A DNA stretch of 64,000 nt from Actinoalloteichus hymeniacidonis (GTDB taxonomy: Bacteria > Actinomycetota > Actinomycetes > Mycobacteriales > Pseudonocardiaceae). Positions 46,688 through 55,726 of this stretch are shown one piece after another (positions within the stretch are counted from its first letter, which is position 1; every line of letters begins with the position of its first letter). Location of the stretch: the NCBI RefSeq assembly GCF_014203365.1, contig NZ_JACHIS010000001.1, positions 4,650,001-4,714,000 of the forward strand, read 5' to 3'. The notes beneath the pieces were generated by a model. The model was not told the origin of the DNA. It made no database searches and saw only the letters and a program-made list of their open reading frames with translations. Position numbers and translations under genes: made by a program.

Positions 46688-48679
46688 TTACTCCATCAGC
46701 GCCAAGACCGCGAAGGCCCCCAGTTCGGTGAGCCCGGAATGCGGCTGTCCGCCCAGCAGATCCACCCGGGCAGCCGCATCGAGCTGCACCGAGACGGCGT
46801 CCGAACGGTTATTGATCACGAAGAGCACTCGCCCCCGGCGGACCGCTGTCACTCCGACGGGCAGTTCCGGCAGCACCCCGGCCACCCCGGCGTCCACACA
46901 CACCTTGCGCAGCAGTTCCGCGAGTGCCCTCGGATCGGGTTCGGTGGCCAGATACCAGGCTGCGCCCGCGCCGAAGCCGTTGCGCAGCATTACCGGCCTG
47001 CCCGCCCGGTGTCCGTCGGCGACGGTGGCCAGCACCTCCGCGCCCTCGGGCCGCAGGTCCTCCAGCCAGTCGCGGGCCTCGAAGTCGCCGATCGACTCCG
47101 AGGAACACCGCACCGTCTCCCCCTCGGCCAGCGGGTCGAACTCCTCGATTCGCAAGCCCAACACCTTCCGGAGCCGCGCTGGATAGCCACCGAGGCCGAT
47201 GTGGTCGTGTTCGTCGACGATGCCGGAGAAGGAGCCGAGGACCAGCGTGCCGCCGCGCTCGACGAAGGCCGTCAGGTTCGCCGCCGCTCCCTCGGTGACC
47301 AAATACAGATTCGGCGCTATCACCAGCCGATAACCGGACAGGTCGGCGTCCGGACCCACCACGTCGACCGTGATGCCCTGCCGGGCCAAGGCGGTGTGGA
47401 AGGCGCGCAGTCTGCCGAGCACGTCGATATCGGCCGTGGGGTGGGCGTCCAGTCGCACCGCCCACCAGCTCTCCCAGTCCAGTACCAGTGCCACCGCGCA
47501 GTCGATCCCGGCATCGGCCAATTCGTCCAGCCGCCGTAGTTCGGCACCCAGCGAGCAGACCTCCCGGAACACCCGGGTGTCGGGCCCGGCATGCGGCAGC
47601 ATCGCCGAGTGGTACTTCTCCGCCCCGGCGCGGGAGGCCCGCCATTGGAAGAAGCACACCGCACTGGCGCCCCTGGCCACCGCATGCCACGACTCGGCAC
47701 GCAGTTGACCGGGGCGTTTCGCGGCGTTGCGCCGCCGCCAGTTGACCGCGCTGGTCGCGCCCTCCATCAGGAACCATGGGCCGCCCGCCATGGTGCGCAT
47801 CAGATCGAAACCCAGTCCGGCCAGTTCGTGGGCGGCCGGATCGGCCGGGTCGGGGTACCAGTCGTGGGAGACGACGTCCTCGCGCCGGGCGAGCGCCCGA
47901 TAGTCCAGCGGCGCGTCCAGACCAAGGAAGTTACTGGTGATCGGCATCGTCGGCGTCGCGGCGCGCAGCACGTCGCGCTGCACCTCGAAACACTCCAGCA
48001 GCGCGGCCGAACCGAATCGTCGGAAGTCCAACTGGTGTCCCGGATTGATCAGGTAGGGCGCGCGCCGGGGCGGCCTGATCTCCGCCCAGTCCGAATAGCG
48101 CTGGCTCCAGAACACCGTGTGCCAGGCCTCGTTGAGCGCGTCGAGGTCGTCGGCATAGCGCTGCCGCAGCCAACGCCGGAAATGCGCGGCGCTGACGTCG
48201 CAGTAGCAGACCTCGCACAGCTCGTTGTCCACATGCCACATCGCCAACGCGGGATGGTCGCCGTACCGCTCGGCGAGGTCGGCCACCAGCGACAGGGCAT
48301 GCTCGCGGTAGATCGGCGAGGACGGGCAGAAGTGGTTGCGGGAGCCGTACAGCAGCCGTCGCCCGTCGGCGTCCACCGGCAGGGTCTCGGGATAGCGATG
48401 GCCCAGCCAGGGCGGCGGACTGGCGGTGGGCGTGGCCAGGTCCACGGCGATCCCGCCCGCGTGCAGCAGGTCGAGGACCTCGTCGAGCCAGCCGAAATCC
48501 CGCGCGCCCGGTGTCGGTTCCAGCCGCGCCCAGGTGAAGACGCCCACCGTCACCAGCGTGACCCCGGCTTCGCGCATCAGCTCGACGTCCTGCCGCCAGA
48601 CCCGCGCAGTCCACTGTTCCGGGTTGTAGTCGCCGCCGAACACGATGCGGCCGCGTGTCACGTCCGAGATCCCCGCCAC
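46688..48679 (-). CDS. Beta-galactosidase, glycoside hydrolase family 42
   Basis: A 663-aa cytoplasmic GH42 enzyme. The barrel starts RIVFGGDYNPEQW, acid/base Glu153 is in WHVDNELCEVCYC, and nucleophile Glu306 is in GGPWFLMEGATSAVNWR. Cys118 and Cys155/158/160 form the zinc cluster of the family. The trimerisation domain (from about residue 395) and small C-terminal domain follow. It removes terminal beta-galactosyl residues from imported oligosaccharides. GTG at 48679 has AAGGA just upstream. It is the last gene of the GH31/SBP/permease/permease/GH42 operon, which fits removal of galactose from xyloglucan side chains. Confidence 0.95.
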   Translation of the reverse strand: MAGISDVTRGRIVFGGDYNPEQWTARVWRQDVELMREAGVTLVTVGVFTWARLEPTPGARDFGWLDEVLDLLHAGGIAVDLATPTASPPPWLGHRYPETLPVDADGRRLLYGSRNHFCPSSPIYREHALSLVADLAERYGDHPALAMWHVDNELCEVCYCDVSAAHFRRWLRQRYADDLDALNEAWHTVFWSQRYSDWAEIRPPRRAPYLINPGHQLDFRRFGSAALLECFEVQRDVLRAATPTMPITSNFLGLDAPLDYRALARREDVVSHDWYPDPADPAAHELAGLGFDLMRTMAGGPWFLMEGATSAVNWRRRNAAKRPGQLRAESWHAVARGASAVCFFQWRASRAGAEKYHSAMLPHAGPDTRVFREVCSLGAELRRLDELADAGIDCAVALVLDWESWWAVRLDAHPTADIDVLGRLRAFHTALARQGITVDVVGPDADLSGYRLVIAPNLYLVTEGAAANLTAFVERGGTLVLGSFSGIVDEHDHIGLGGYPARLRKVLGLRIEEFDPLAEGETVRCSSESIGDFEARDWLEDLRPEGAEVLATVADGHRAGRPVMLRNGFGAGAAWYLATEPDPRALAELLRKVCVDAGVAGVLPELPVGVTAVRRGRVLFVINNRSDAVSVQLDAAARVDLLGGQPHSGLTELGAFAVLALME

Positions 48680-48712
48680 GATGTCCTTCCCACTGCAGTG
48701 GAGTCGGTCGCC

Positions 48713-49651
48713 TCAGCCCTTGACCGCACCGACGATGACGCCCTTGGTGAAGTGCCGTTGCACGAAGGGGTACACGAACAAGACCGGCAGCACGGCCAAC
48801 ACCACGACCGCCATCTTCACCGCCAGGGTCGGCAACGGCCCGCCGGCCACCGAGTCGATCGGCCCCGCTCCCGGGATCGGAATGCCCTCCAGCGCGTAGG
48901 TGCGGAGCACCAGTTGCAGCGGCCACTTGTCGTTGTCGCTGAGGTAGAGGAAGGCATTGAAGAACGCATTCCAGTAGCCGACCCCGTAGAACAGGGCGAT
49001 CACCGCCGTCACCGCCTTGGACAGCGGCAACACCAGCGAGGTCAGGATGCGGAACTCGCCCGCCCCGTCGATGCGGGCGCTGTCGGTGAGTTCCTGCGGG
49101 ATGCTCATGAAGAAGGAACGCATCACGACCAGGTTGAAGGCGGCGACCGCGGTAGGCAGCACCAGTGAGGCGTAGGTGTCCAGCAGCCCGAAGGTCTGCA
49201 CCGTCAGGTAGGTGGGGATCAACCCCGGCCCGAACAGGAAGGTCAGCAGCACCGCGAACAACAGGGGCCGGTGCGCGAAGGAGCCCCGCCGCGACAGGCC
49301 ATAGGCGGCCAGCACCGTCAGCGTGGTGCTGAACAGGGTGCCGAACAGGGTGAGCCCGGTACTCACCAGCACCGAGCGGGTCACGACTCCCCCGGACAGG
49401 ATCTCCTCGTAGGCGGCGAGGCTGAATCCGTCCGGGACCGTCACCAGGCCGCCGGCCCTGGTGATCGCCTCCTGGGGAGAGAGACTGGTCAGCACGACGA
49501 CGTACAGCGGGAACGCCACCGCCAGCACCACCAGCGCGAGCACCACTGCCTTGGCCGCCCGCCCGAGCGGCGTCGGTTCCTCCTCCCAGGCGGGCCGCAG
49601 CGGATGTCGACGGCGCCGAGGCGCCTGAGGTCGTTCGGCGATCGTGGTCAT
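48713..49651 (-). CDS. Carbohydrate ABC transporter permease, MalG/LplC type
   Basis: A 312-aa permease with six membrane helices. The inner-membrane EAA loop reads MSIPQELTDSARIDGAGEFR, the contact for the ATPase. The N-terminus is basic and Pro-rich (QAPRRRRHPLRPAWEEE). It overlaps the MalF-type gene by 4 nt. It forms the membrane channel with that protein. The operon contains no ATP-binding protein, so a shared MsiK-like ATPase elsewhere is needed (family knowledge). Confidence 0.94.
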   Translation of the reverse strand: MTTIAERPQAPRRRRHPLRPAWEEEPTPLGRAAKAVVLALVVLAVAFPLYVVVLTSLSPQEAITRAGGLVTVPDGFSLAAYEEILSGGVVTRSVLVSTGLTLFGTLFSTTLTVLAAYGLSRRGSFAHRPLLFAVLLTFLFGPGLIPTYLTVQTFGLLDTYASLVLPTAVAAFNLVVMRSFFMSIPQELTDSARIDGAGEFRILTSLVLPLSKAVTAVIALFYGVGYWNAFFNAFLYLSDNDKWPLQLVLRTYALEGIPIPGAGPIDSVAGGPLPTLAVKMAVVVLAVLPVLFVYPFVQRHFTKGVIVGAVKG

Positions 49652-50652
49652 GAGCGCGAATACACCCCCGGTTGACCGAGCAGGTGCGCGACCTTGTTCG
49701 CCCCGAGGACCAACAGCAGGCCGACCACCCCCTTGAACAGGCCTGCGGCGCCCGCGTAGGCGAAGTCGCCGTTGACCACACCCTCGTAGTAGACGTAGGT
49801 GTCCAGAACCTCCGAGGCGTTCACCCCGACGGCGCCGCGTTGCAGCAGGAACTGCTCGAATCCGACGGACAGTGCGTCGCCCAGCCGCATGATCAGCAGC
49901 AGCACGATCACCGGCACCAGCGCGGGCAGCGTGACGTGCCAGAGCCTGCGCCAGCGGCTGGCTCCGTCCACCGCCGCCGCCTCGTAGAGATCGGCGTTGA
50001 CCGTGCTCAGCGCGGCCAGGAAGATGATCATTCCCCAGCCTGCGTCCTTCCAGATTCCCTCGGCGGTGACCAGCAGGATGAAGGTGTCCGGGTTGGTCAT
50101 CACGTCGAAGGCGCCGAGGTCGTTCTGACGCAGGAAGTTGTTCACCACGCCCGCGCCGCCGAGCATCTGCTGGAACAGCGTGATGACCAGCACCCAGGAG
50201 AAGAAGTGCGGTAGGTACACCACGCTCTGGATGAACAACTTCAGCCGGGCGCTGAGCAGACTGTTGATCAGCAGCGCCAACACGATCGGCACCGGGAAGT
50301 AGAAGACCAGCTGGAACGCGGTGATCCCCAGCGTGTTTCCGGTGGCACGCCAGAAGTCGGGGTCACCGAAGAGGCGTTCGAAGTTCGCCAGCCCGATGAT
50401 CGGGCTCTCCAGGATGCCCACGAACGGCGAGTAGTCCTGGAAGGCGATCACGTTGCCCAGCAGCGGAAGGTAGTGGAACGCGGCCAGCACGAGGATGGTC
50501 GGCGCCACCATCACCAGCAGCGGCCAGTCACGGCGGAATCGGCGACGTCGATCGGCGCGGCGCAGTGCCGCCCGAGACGGCGGCGGGACCGGTTCGCGCG
50601 GTCCCACCACCTGCCCCGATTCGGCCCGAGGTTCGTCAGCGTGGATGGTCAT
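49648..50652 (-). CDS. Carbohydrate ABC transporter permease, MalF/LplB type
   Basis: A 334-aa permease with six membrane helices. The EAA motif is in NADLYEAAAVDGASRWRRLW. A long N-terminal cytoplasmic segment precedes the first helix (LLVMVAPTILVLAAFHYLPL). It belongs to the LplB-like group that works with large solute-binding lipoproteins such as the one 15 bp upstream. Confidence 0.94.
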   Translation of the reverse strand: MTIHADEPRAESGQVVGPREPVPPPSRAALRRADRRRRFRRDWPLLVMVAPTILVLAAFHYLPLLGNVIAFQDYSPFVGILESPIIGLANFERLFGDPDFWRATGNTLGITAFQLVFYFPVPIVLALLINSLLSARLKLFIQSVVYLPHFFSWVLVITLFQQMLGGAGVVNNFLRQNDLGAFDVMTNPDTFILLVTAEGIWKDAGWGMIIFLAALSTVNADLYEAAAVDGASRWRRLWHVTLPALVPVIVLLLIMRLGDALSVGFEQFLLQRGAVGVNASEVLDTYVYYEGVVNGDFAYAGAAGLFKGVVGLLLVLGANKVAHLLGQPGVYSRS

Positions 50653-50667
50653 CGTCGTGGAGCCGAC

Positions 50668-52326
50668 TCAGCGTCCGGCCTCGTCGAGCGACTCGGCGTA
50701 GAACTCGCGGAGCTCGTCACCGCCGTCCCGACGCCAGCCGTCGACGACCGAGGGCAGTTCGTCCACCGAAGTACGACCGCGCAGGAGATCCTGCAACCGG
50801 TCGTCGAGTTGTTGAGCGAGCCCGGTCAGGCGCGGCGGCTCCTCGATGCGCAACCCGTCGGTGAGCTTGTCCACCTGGAACGGGGCGACCTCGGCCTCCC
50901 AGGCGTGCATGGCCTCGACGTAGCCGGGGTACTGCGACTGGTCGACGATGTAGGGCGGCTTGGCCAGGAATCCGTAGGTGATGGTGATCTCGCGCGAACC
51001 GAGGTCGGTGAGCGCCGGGGCGCCGTTCGCGTCGCGCTCACTGTGCTGGCCCTCGACCCCGTAGTTGATCAGGTAGTTCTCCTCCGAGCCGATCGGCGCG
51101 GCACAGAAGTCCAGGATGCGCAGCAGCTCCTCGACCCGTTCCCCCGGCAGGTCGGAGGAGATGAAGGTCATCAGGTTCGCGGCCTCCTGCGTGTAGTAGA
51201 CGGGGTCGCTGCCGTCGTGGGAGAACGCCGGAATGGGCCGCATGTCGAAGTCCGGATTGGACGGCAGCTGCCGTGCCAGAGCCTCCTGCCACGCACCGAG
51301 GCCGTCGCTGAACAGCCACAGCGCACCGCTCTCGAACAGCTCCTTCTCCTGGCCGGTGGTGCTGCCCGCGACGGTGGGATGCACCAGGCCCTCGCGGAAG
51401 AGCCGGGCCATGAACTCGACCGCCTCGGTGAAGGCCTCGGTCTCGGATTCGTGGATGAGGTTGCCCGCCGAGTCCCGACTCCATTCGGCCGGGACGCTGA
51501 ACATCCGCTTGACCTCCAGGAAGATGTTCCCGCAAGCCCAACGCCCGGCATCGGGGTCGGTGATGTCGGTGCACAGGCGGTAGAGGTCGTCGGCGCTCTG
51601 CGGCGGCACGAAACCCGCTTCCTGGAACAGGTCGTGCCGGTAGTAGAGGGCCAGCGGGAACAGCCCGGCCGGCGTGGGCACCGCGCGAAGCCCGTCGTTC
51701 CACACGCAGTACGCCCACGCCCGGGTGGGGATGTTGGCCAACCGGGGATACGCCGCGACCGCATCACCCTGCAGGTACTCGGTGAGATCGGTGAAGGATC
51801 CGCCGACCGCCTCGCCGAAGCGGGCAGGCACATCCCAGTCCGGGATCACGGTCAGTTCGGGCAGCTCGCCACCCGCGAGCTGGGCGTTGAGTCGGGCCGC
51901 GTAGTCGCTGCCGTTGACGACGCTGAAGTTCACCTCGGCGCCCAACCGCTCGTTGACCGCCCGGTGGTAGGCGTTGTCCGAGGGGGCCAACGGCCAGTAG
52001 GCCGGGGTCATCGCGGTGACCTCGCCGCCGGTCCCCGGTGTCTCGGTGACGGCCCGGACCAGCTCGGCGGGATAGCTGGTGTAGCCGGGAACCGAGCCGT
52101 GCACACCGGGGAGGTCGGGGGCGGCGTACTCGATCGGCGTGTAGGAGGGCAGCAGCCCGGCCAGCCGGTCCTCGCTGGTGACCGATCCACCGGACGTCGA
52201 ACCGCCGCCGGAGGAGGAACAGCCGCTCAACAGCGGGCTGGCTGCGGCGACGGCGGCCCCGGCGCCGAGGGCCGATAACAGGGTTCTTCGGTTGATCCTG
52301 GCTTCGCCGAACATGCTCACGGGCAT
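50668..52326 (-). CDS. Extracellular solute-binding lipoprotein of the sugar ABC transporter
   Basis: A 552-aa LplA-like binding protein, large for the family. The signal carries twin arginines (INRRTLLSALGAGAAVAAAS) and a lipobox LLSGC with Cys36, then a Gly/Ser linker. The mature region has WDVPARFGEAVGGSFTDLTE and other segments of family 1/LplA sugar binders. It captures oligosaccharides outside the cell. It lies between GH31 and the permeases in one operon, so its ligand should be the substrate of GH31, probably xyloglucan oligosaccharides (inference). GAGAGAG precedes the ATG at 52326. Confidence 0.92.
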   Translation of the reverse strand: MPVSMFGEARINRRTLLSALGAGAAVAAASPLLSGCSSSGGGSTSGGSVTSEDRLAGLLPSYTPIEYAAPDLPGVHGSVPGYTSYPAELVRAVTETPGTGGEVTAMTPAYWPLAPSDNAYHRAVNERLGAEVNFSVVNGSDYAARLNAQLAGGELPELTVIPDWDVPARFGEAVGGSFTDLTEYLQGDAVAAYPRLANIPTRAWAYCVWNDGLRAVPTPAGLFPLALYYRHDLFQEAGFVPPQSADDLYRLCTDITDPDAGRWACGNIFLEVKRMFSVPAEWSRDSAGNLIHESETEAFTEAVEFMARLFREGLVHPTVAGSTTGQEKELFESGALWLFSDGLGAWQEALARQLPSNPDFDMRPIPAFSHDGSDPVYYTQEAANLMTFISSDLPGERVEELLRILDFCAAPIGSEENYLINYGVEGQHSERDANGAPALTDLGSREITITYGFLAKPPYIVDQSQYPGYVEAMHAWEAEVAPFQVDKLTDGLRIEEPPRLTGLAQQLDDRLQDLLRGRTSVDELPSVVDGWRRDGGDELREFYAESLDEAGR

Positions 52327-52388
52327 CTCTCTCTCGAATGGCAGGGAGGGCGCCGGGAGCGGGTCCGCTCGACGCCGGTGACGCCGGG

Positions 52389-54374
52389 TCAGGCCTTGAT
52401 CGGTACCTGGGCGTCCGCACGCAGGTAGACGGGGATCCGGTCCAGCGGTGCGTCGGCCGTGATGGTCCGACCGCCTTCGTGCGTCTCGCCGGTCCAGGCA
52501 TCGGTCCAGGTCTGGCCCGCCGGGAGATAGACCGACCTGGCGCGCTCGCCGAGCGCATAGACCGGTGCCACCAGCACATCGGGGCCGAAGAGGAACTGGT
52601 CGTCCACCGACCAGGTCTCGGGATCGTCGGGGAAGTCGACGAACACCGGCCGCATCGGCGGCAGTCCGGTCTCGTGGGTGACGCGCATCTGCTCGCTCAC
52701 ATACGGGCGCAGCCGCTCACGCAGGTCGAGCGAGCCCTTGATGAGTTCGTAGGCCTCGTCGCCGAAGCTCCAGATCTCGTTGGGACCACCGCTCATCTTC
52801 GGGCCGAGTCCCATCCGCGGCGCCCGATCGCCGTGCAGGCGGAACAACGGGCAGAAGACGCCGTATTGGAACCAGCGGACCACCAGCTCCCGGAAGTACT
52901 CCGTGTCGGGGTCGCCGCCGTGGAAGCCGCCGATGTCGGTGGTCCACCACGGGATGCCGCTCACCGCCACGTTGAGCCCGGCGCGGATCTGCTCGCCGAG
53001 GGACTCGAAGGTCGCCGCGATGTCACCCGACCACAGGGCGGCGCCGTACCGTTGGCTGCCTGCCCACGCCGACCGGCACAGCGAGACGATCTCGGTCTCG
53101 CCCTCGCCGCGCATGCCCTCGTAGAAGGCCCTGGCGTTCTCGGTCGGATAGCTGTTGAGCACCTCGAGCCCGGGTCCCGCGTGCAGTCGTAGATTGCCGG
53201 GGGTGCCCGGTTTGATCTCCGGTTCGCAGGCGTCCAACCACCAGACCTTGATCCCGTGCCGGTAGTAGTTCTCCCGCACCCGGTTCCAGACGTATTCGCG
53301 GGCCTCGGGGTTCGTGGAGTCGTAGAAGGACACCCCGATGCCGACGGGCGATTCCACGCCCTTGTCCGGCCAATCGGCATGCACCGGCGGGCCCTGGTCG
53401 GTGTCGATGAACAGGCCCTTGTCGAGCATCTCCGGGTAGTTCTCCGCCAAGGGGCTCACCGACGGCCAGATGGAGACCATGAGTTTGACGCCGAGTTCGG
53501 TCAGTTCGCGGACCGCCTCGGCCGGGTCGGGCCACTCCTGCGGGTCGAACCGCCATTCGCCGAGGTGCGTCCAGTGGAAGAAGTCGCAGACGATCACCGA
53601 CAGCGGCAGGCCACGGGTGTGGTACTCCCTGGCCACCGTCAGCAGTTCCTCCTGGCTGCGGTAACGCAGTTTGCTCTGCCAGAAGCCGGTGGCCCAGTCC
53701 GGCAGCATCGGCGCCTTGCCGGTGGCCTCCGCATAGTTGCGCAGCACATCGGCGGGCCCCGAACCCGAGGTGATCCAGTAGTCGATCTGCCGCGCGGAGT
53801 CGGCCACCCACCGGGTGCCGGTGACGCCGAGTTCGACGCGACCCACGGCCGGGTTGTTCCACAACAACCCGTAACCTCGGCTCGACAGCACGAACGGGAT
53901 GGTGACCTCGGAGTTGCGTTGGATCAGCTCGACGACCGCGCCCTTCTGATCCAACAGACCGTGTTGATGCTGGCCGAGACCGAAGAGCCGCTCCCCCGCG
54001 TAGGCACGGAAGTTCTGCTCGATGCGGTGGTATCCGTTGCCGTTGCCTGCGAACAGTCGCGGGCCCGGCCACCAGAAGTGGATCGGTTCCTCGGCGAGCA
54101 GCTCCTCGCCGGTGTCGGTACGCAGGAATCGCAGGCGGCCTTTGAGATCGATCTCGACGCGAATACCGCCGTTGACCAGGCTGGCACCCTCCGGGCCCAC
54201 CGTGATCTCGGCGCCGGCATCGGGCCGTTCGCCCAGTGCGCCGGGTAGATCGGTGCGCAGGACGGTCTTGCCGACCCGGACCCGCACACTGTCCTGGCCC
54301 CACGGCTCGATCCGTACCACCTGGTGGCCCCCACGCCACTCAAGGCCATCCGGGATCTCGCGAAACTCGGTCAC
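52389..54374 (-). CDS. Glycoside hydrolase family 31, alpha-xylosidase-like
   Basis: A 661-aa cytoplasmic GH31 enzyme. The N-terminal beta-sandwich is followed by the barrel: DFFHWTHLGEWRFDPQEWPD, nucleophile Asp381 in KVWWLDACEPE, and acid/base Asp451 in AALWSGDIAATFESL. The WLDxxEP nucleophile signature occurs in alpha-xylosidases and some alpha-glucosidases. The xylosidase reading is preferred because beta-galactosidase, beta-glucosidase and GH9 cellulase genes surround it. GTG at 54374 has AGGAGAG upstream. It is the first gene of a five-gene operon behind the palindrome at 54408. Confidence 0.88.
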   Translation of the reverse strand: MTEFREIPDGLEWRGGHQVVRIEPWGQDSVRVRVGKTVLRTDLPGALGERPDAGAEITVGPEGASLVNGGIRVEIDLKGRLRFLRTDTGEELLAEEPIHFWWPGPRLFAGNGNGYHRIEQNFRAYAGERLFGLGQHQHGLLDQKGAVVELIQRNSEVTIPFVLSSRGYGLLWNNPAVGRVELGVTGTRWVADSARQIDYWITSGSGPADVLRNYAEATGKAPMLPDWATGFWQSKLRYRSQEELLTVAREYHTRGLPLSVIVCDFFHWTHLGEWRFDPQEWPDPAEAVRELTELGVKLMVSIWPSVSPLAENYPEMLDKGLFIDTDQGPPVHADWPDKGVESPVGIGVSFYDSTNPEAREYVWNRVRENYYRHGIKVWWLDACEPEIKPGTPGNLRLHAGPGLEVLNSYPTENARAFYEGMRGEGETEIVSLCRSAWAGSQRYGAALWSGDIAATFESLGEQIRAGLNVAVSGIPWWTTDIGGFHGGDPDTEYFRELVVRWFQYGVFCPLFRLHGDRAPRMGLGPKMSGGPNEIWSFGDEAYELIKGSLDLRERLRPYVSEQMRVTHETGLPPMRPVFVDFPDDPETWSVDDQFLFGPDVLVAPVYALGERARSVYLPAGQTWTDAWTGETHEGGRTITADAPLDRIPVYLRADAQVPIKA

Positions 54375-54407
54375 GCGGCTCTCCTGTTCGGTTCAGGGGT
54401 GGTCGTC

Positions 54408-54423
54408 GTCGAATCGATTCGAC
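54408..54423. promoter_or_regulatory. 16-bp perfect palindrome upstream of the GH31 operon
   Basis: GTCGAATCGATTCGAC lies 34-49 bp before the GH31 start codon, between it and the LacI gene. The size and CG-centred symmetry suit a LacI/GalR-family operator. A 14/16 match occurs at 58846 before GH3. Confidence 0.75.
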
Positions 54424-54514
54424 TGCGGAACGCACGACGAGATGGCCCGGTGGCGACCACTGGTTCGTCGGCGTTGGAGGGTTCTCGTCGGCCGTGCTGG
54501 GATCTCCAGCGCGG

Positions 54515-55525
54515 TCAGGCGGTGCGGGGGCTGCCGGTGCTGCGCCGCTCGGTGAGTCGAGGCGGCAGCAGGGTGACGGCGGGAGCACGCTCGCCCGAGG
54601 TCTTGGTCATCAGCAGTTCGACGGCGTGCCGTCCGACGTCGGCGGAGGGAATCTGCACCGAGGTCAGCGGCGGTGAGGACAACTCGGCGACCTCGTCCGG
54701 GCAGATGGCCACCACCGACACGTCCTCGGGCACTCGCTTGCCCAGCCGGTGCAGCACGTTGAGCAACGGGCCGAGCGCGGATTCGTTGTGCACGACCAGG
54801 CCGGTCAGTCCCGGCTGTTCGGCGAACAGTTCGCCGACCGTGGCGGCAACCGAGTCGTGATCGAATTCGCAGGAGCGCGTGGTGCAGGCGACACCCCGAC
54901 GCAGGGCCGCGCTGGTGAATCCCGCCATGGTGCGGTGGGCGTAGCCGGTGTCCCGTTCGTAGACCACCTTCGGCGCCCCCAATAACGCGACCTCGGTGTG
55001 GCCCAGGTCGGTGAGGTGGTCGACGCACAACGCACCCGCGGCGACGAAGTCGAGGTCCACACAGGTCAGTCCGGTCGAATCGGCCGGGAACCCGATGAGC
55101 ACCGAGGGTTGGGACAACTCCCGCAGCAGCGGGACGCGTTCGTCGTGCATCTCGACGTCCATCACGACCAGCGCGTCGGCCATGGCGCTGCCCGCGACCC
55201 GGCTGATGCCGCCCACCCCCTGATCGGAGGTCACCAGCAGCACGTCCTGATCGTGCTCGCGTGCCGAGGTCACCACCGATAGCACGAACTGCATGGCGAC
55301 CGGAACATTCACCCCGGTACGCAGTGGCAGCACGAGTGCGATCACGTTCGTTCGGTTGCTCGCCAACGCTCTGGCCCCCGCGTGGGGGTGGTAGCCGAGC
55401 AGTTTGATGCTGTCCTGGACCCTGGACCGGGTACCCGCCGAAATGGCTCGCCGCCCGGTCAGGACGTAGGACACCGTGCTGGGCGCCACTCCTGCGTGGC
55501 GGGCGACATCAGCGATGGTGACCAC
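54515..55525 (-). CDS. LacI-family transcriptional regulator
   Basis: A 336-aa LacI/GalR regulator. The HTH and hinge read VTIADVARHAGVAPSTVSYV, then LTGRRAISAGTRSRVQDSIK and LLGYHPHAGARALASNRTNV. A periplasmic-binding-protein-like effector domain follows. It probably binds the palindrome before the GH31 operon and its relative before GH3, and releases on an imported oligosaccharide. GTG at 55525 opens directly into the HTH. Confidence 0.94.
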   Translation of the reverse strand: MVTIADVARHAGVAPSTVSYVLTGRRAISAGTRSRVQDSIKLLGYHPHAGARALASNRTNVIALVLPLRTGVNVPVAMQFVLSVVTSAREHDQDVLLVTSDQGVGGISRVAGSAMADALVVMDVEMHDERVPLLRELSQPSVLIGFPADSTGLTCVDLDFVAAGALCVDHLTDLGHTEVALLGAPKVVYERDTGYAHRTMAGFTSAALRRGVACTTRSCEFDHDSVAATVGELFAEQPGLTGLVVHNESALGPLLNVLHRLGKRVPEDVSVVAICPDEVAELSSPPLTSVQIPSADVGRHAVELLMTKTSGERAPAVTLLPPRLTERRSTGSPRTA

Positions 55526-55672
55526 AGTGCACCCCTGACTCTCCAGTGAGCTAAGTCACGTCAAACGGTTCGATTGCCAGGACGTTACGCCCGGGAGTCG
55601 ACGGGCGGCAATACGCCGTTCAGCCGCAGATAATCCACCGTCAAACCGCCTCTGACCTGGCATAACGCAGCA

Positions 55673-55707
55673 CCTCAACCGGGCGGTCGTTTCCCGCCCG
55701 GTTGAGG
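55673..55707 (-). terminator. 13-bp hairpin terminator after GH3
   Basis: CCTCAACCGGGCG / CGCCCGGTTGAGG, a perfect stem with a 9-nt loop, starts about 20 nt past the GH3 stop codon. Confidence 0.85.
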
Positions 55708-55726
55708 TCTGCCGTTGCCGTCTCCG

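Noticed and set aside
48690-48701. CCACTGCAGTGG palindrome before GH42
   Set aside because: Only 12 bp with no spacer, inside an operon; not related to the other operators.
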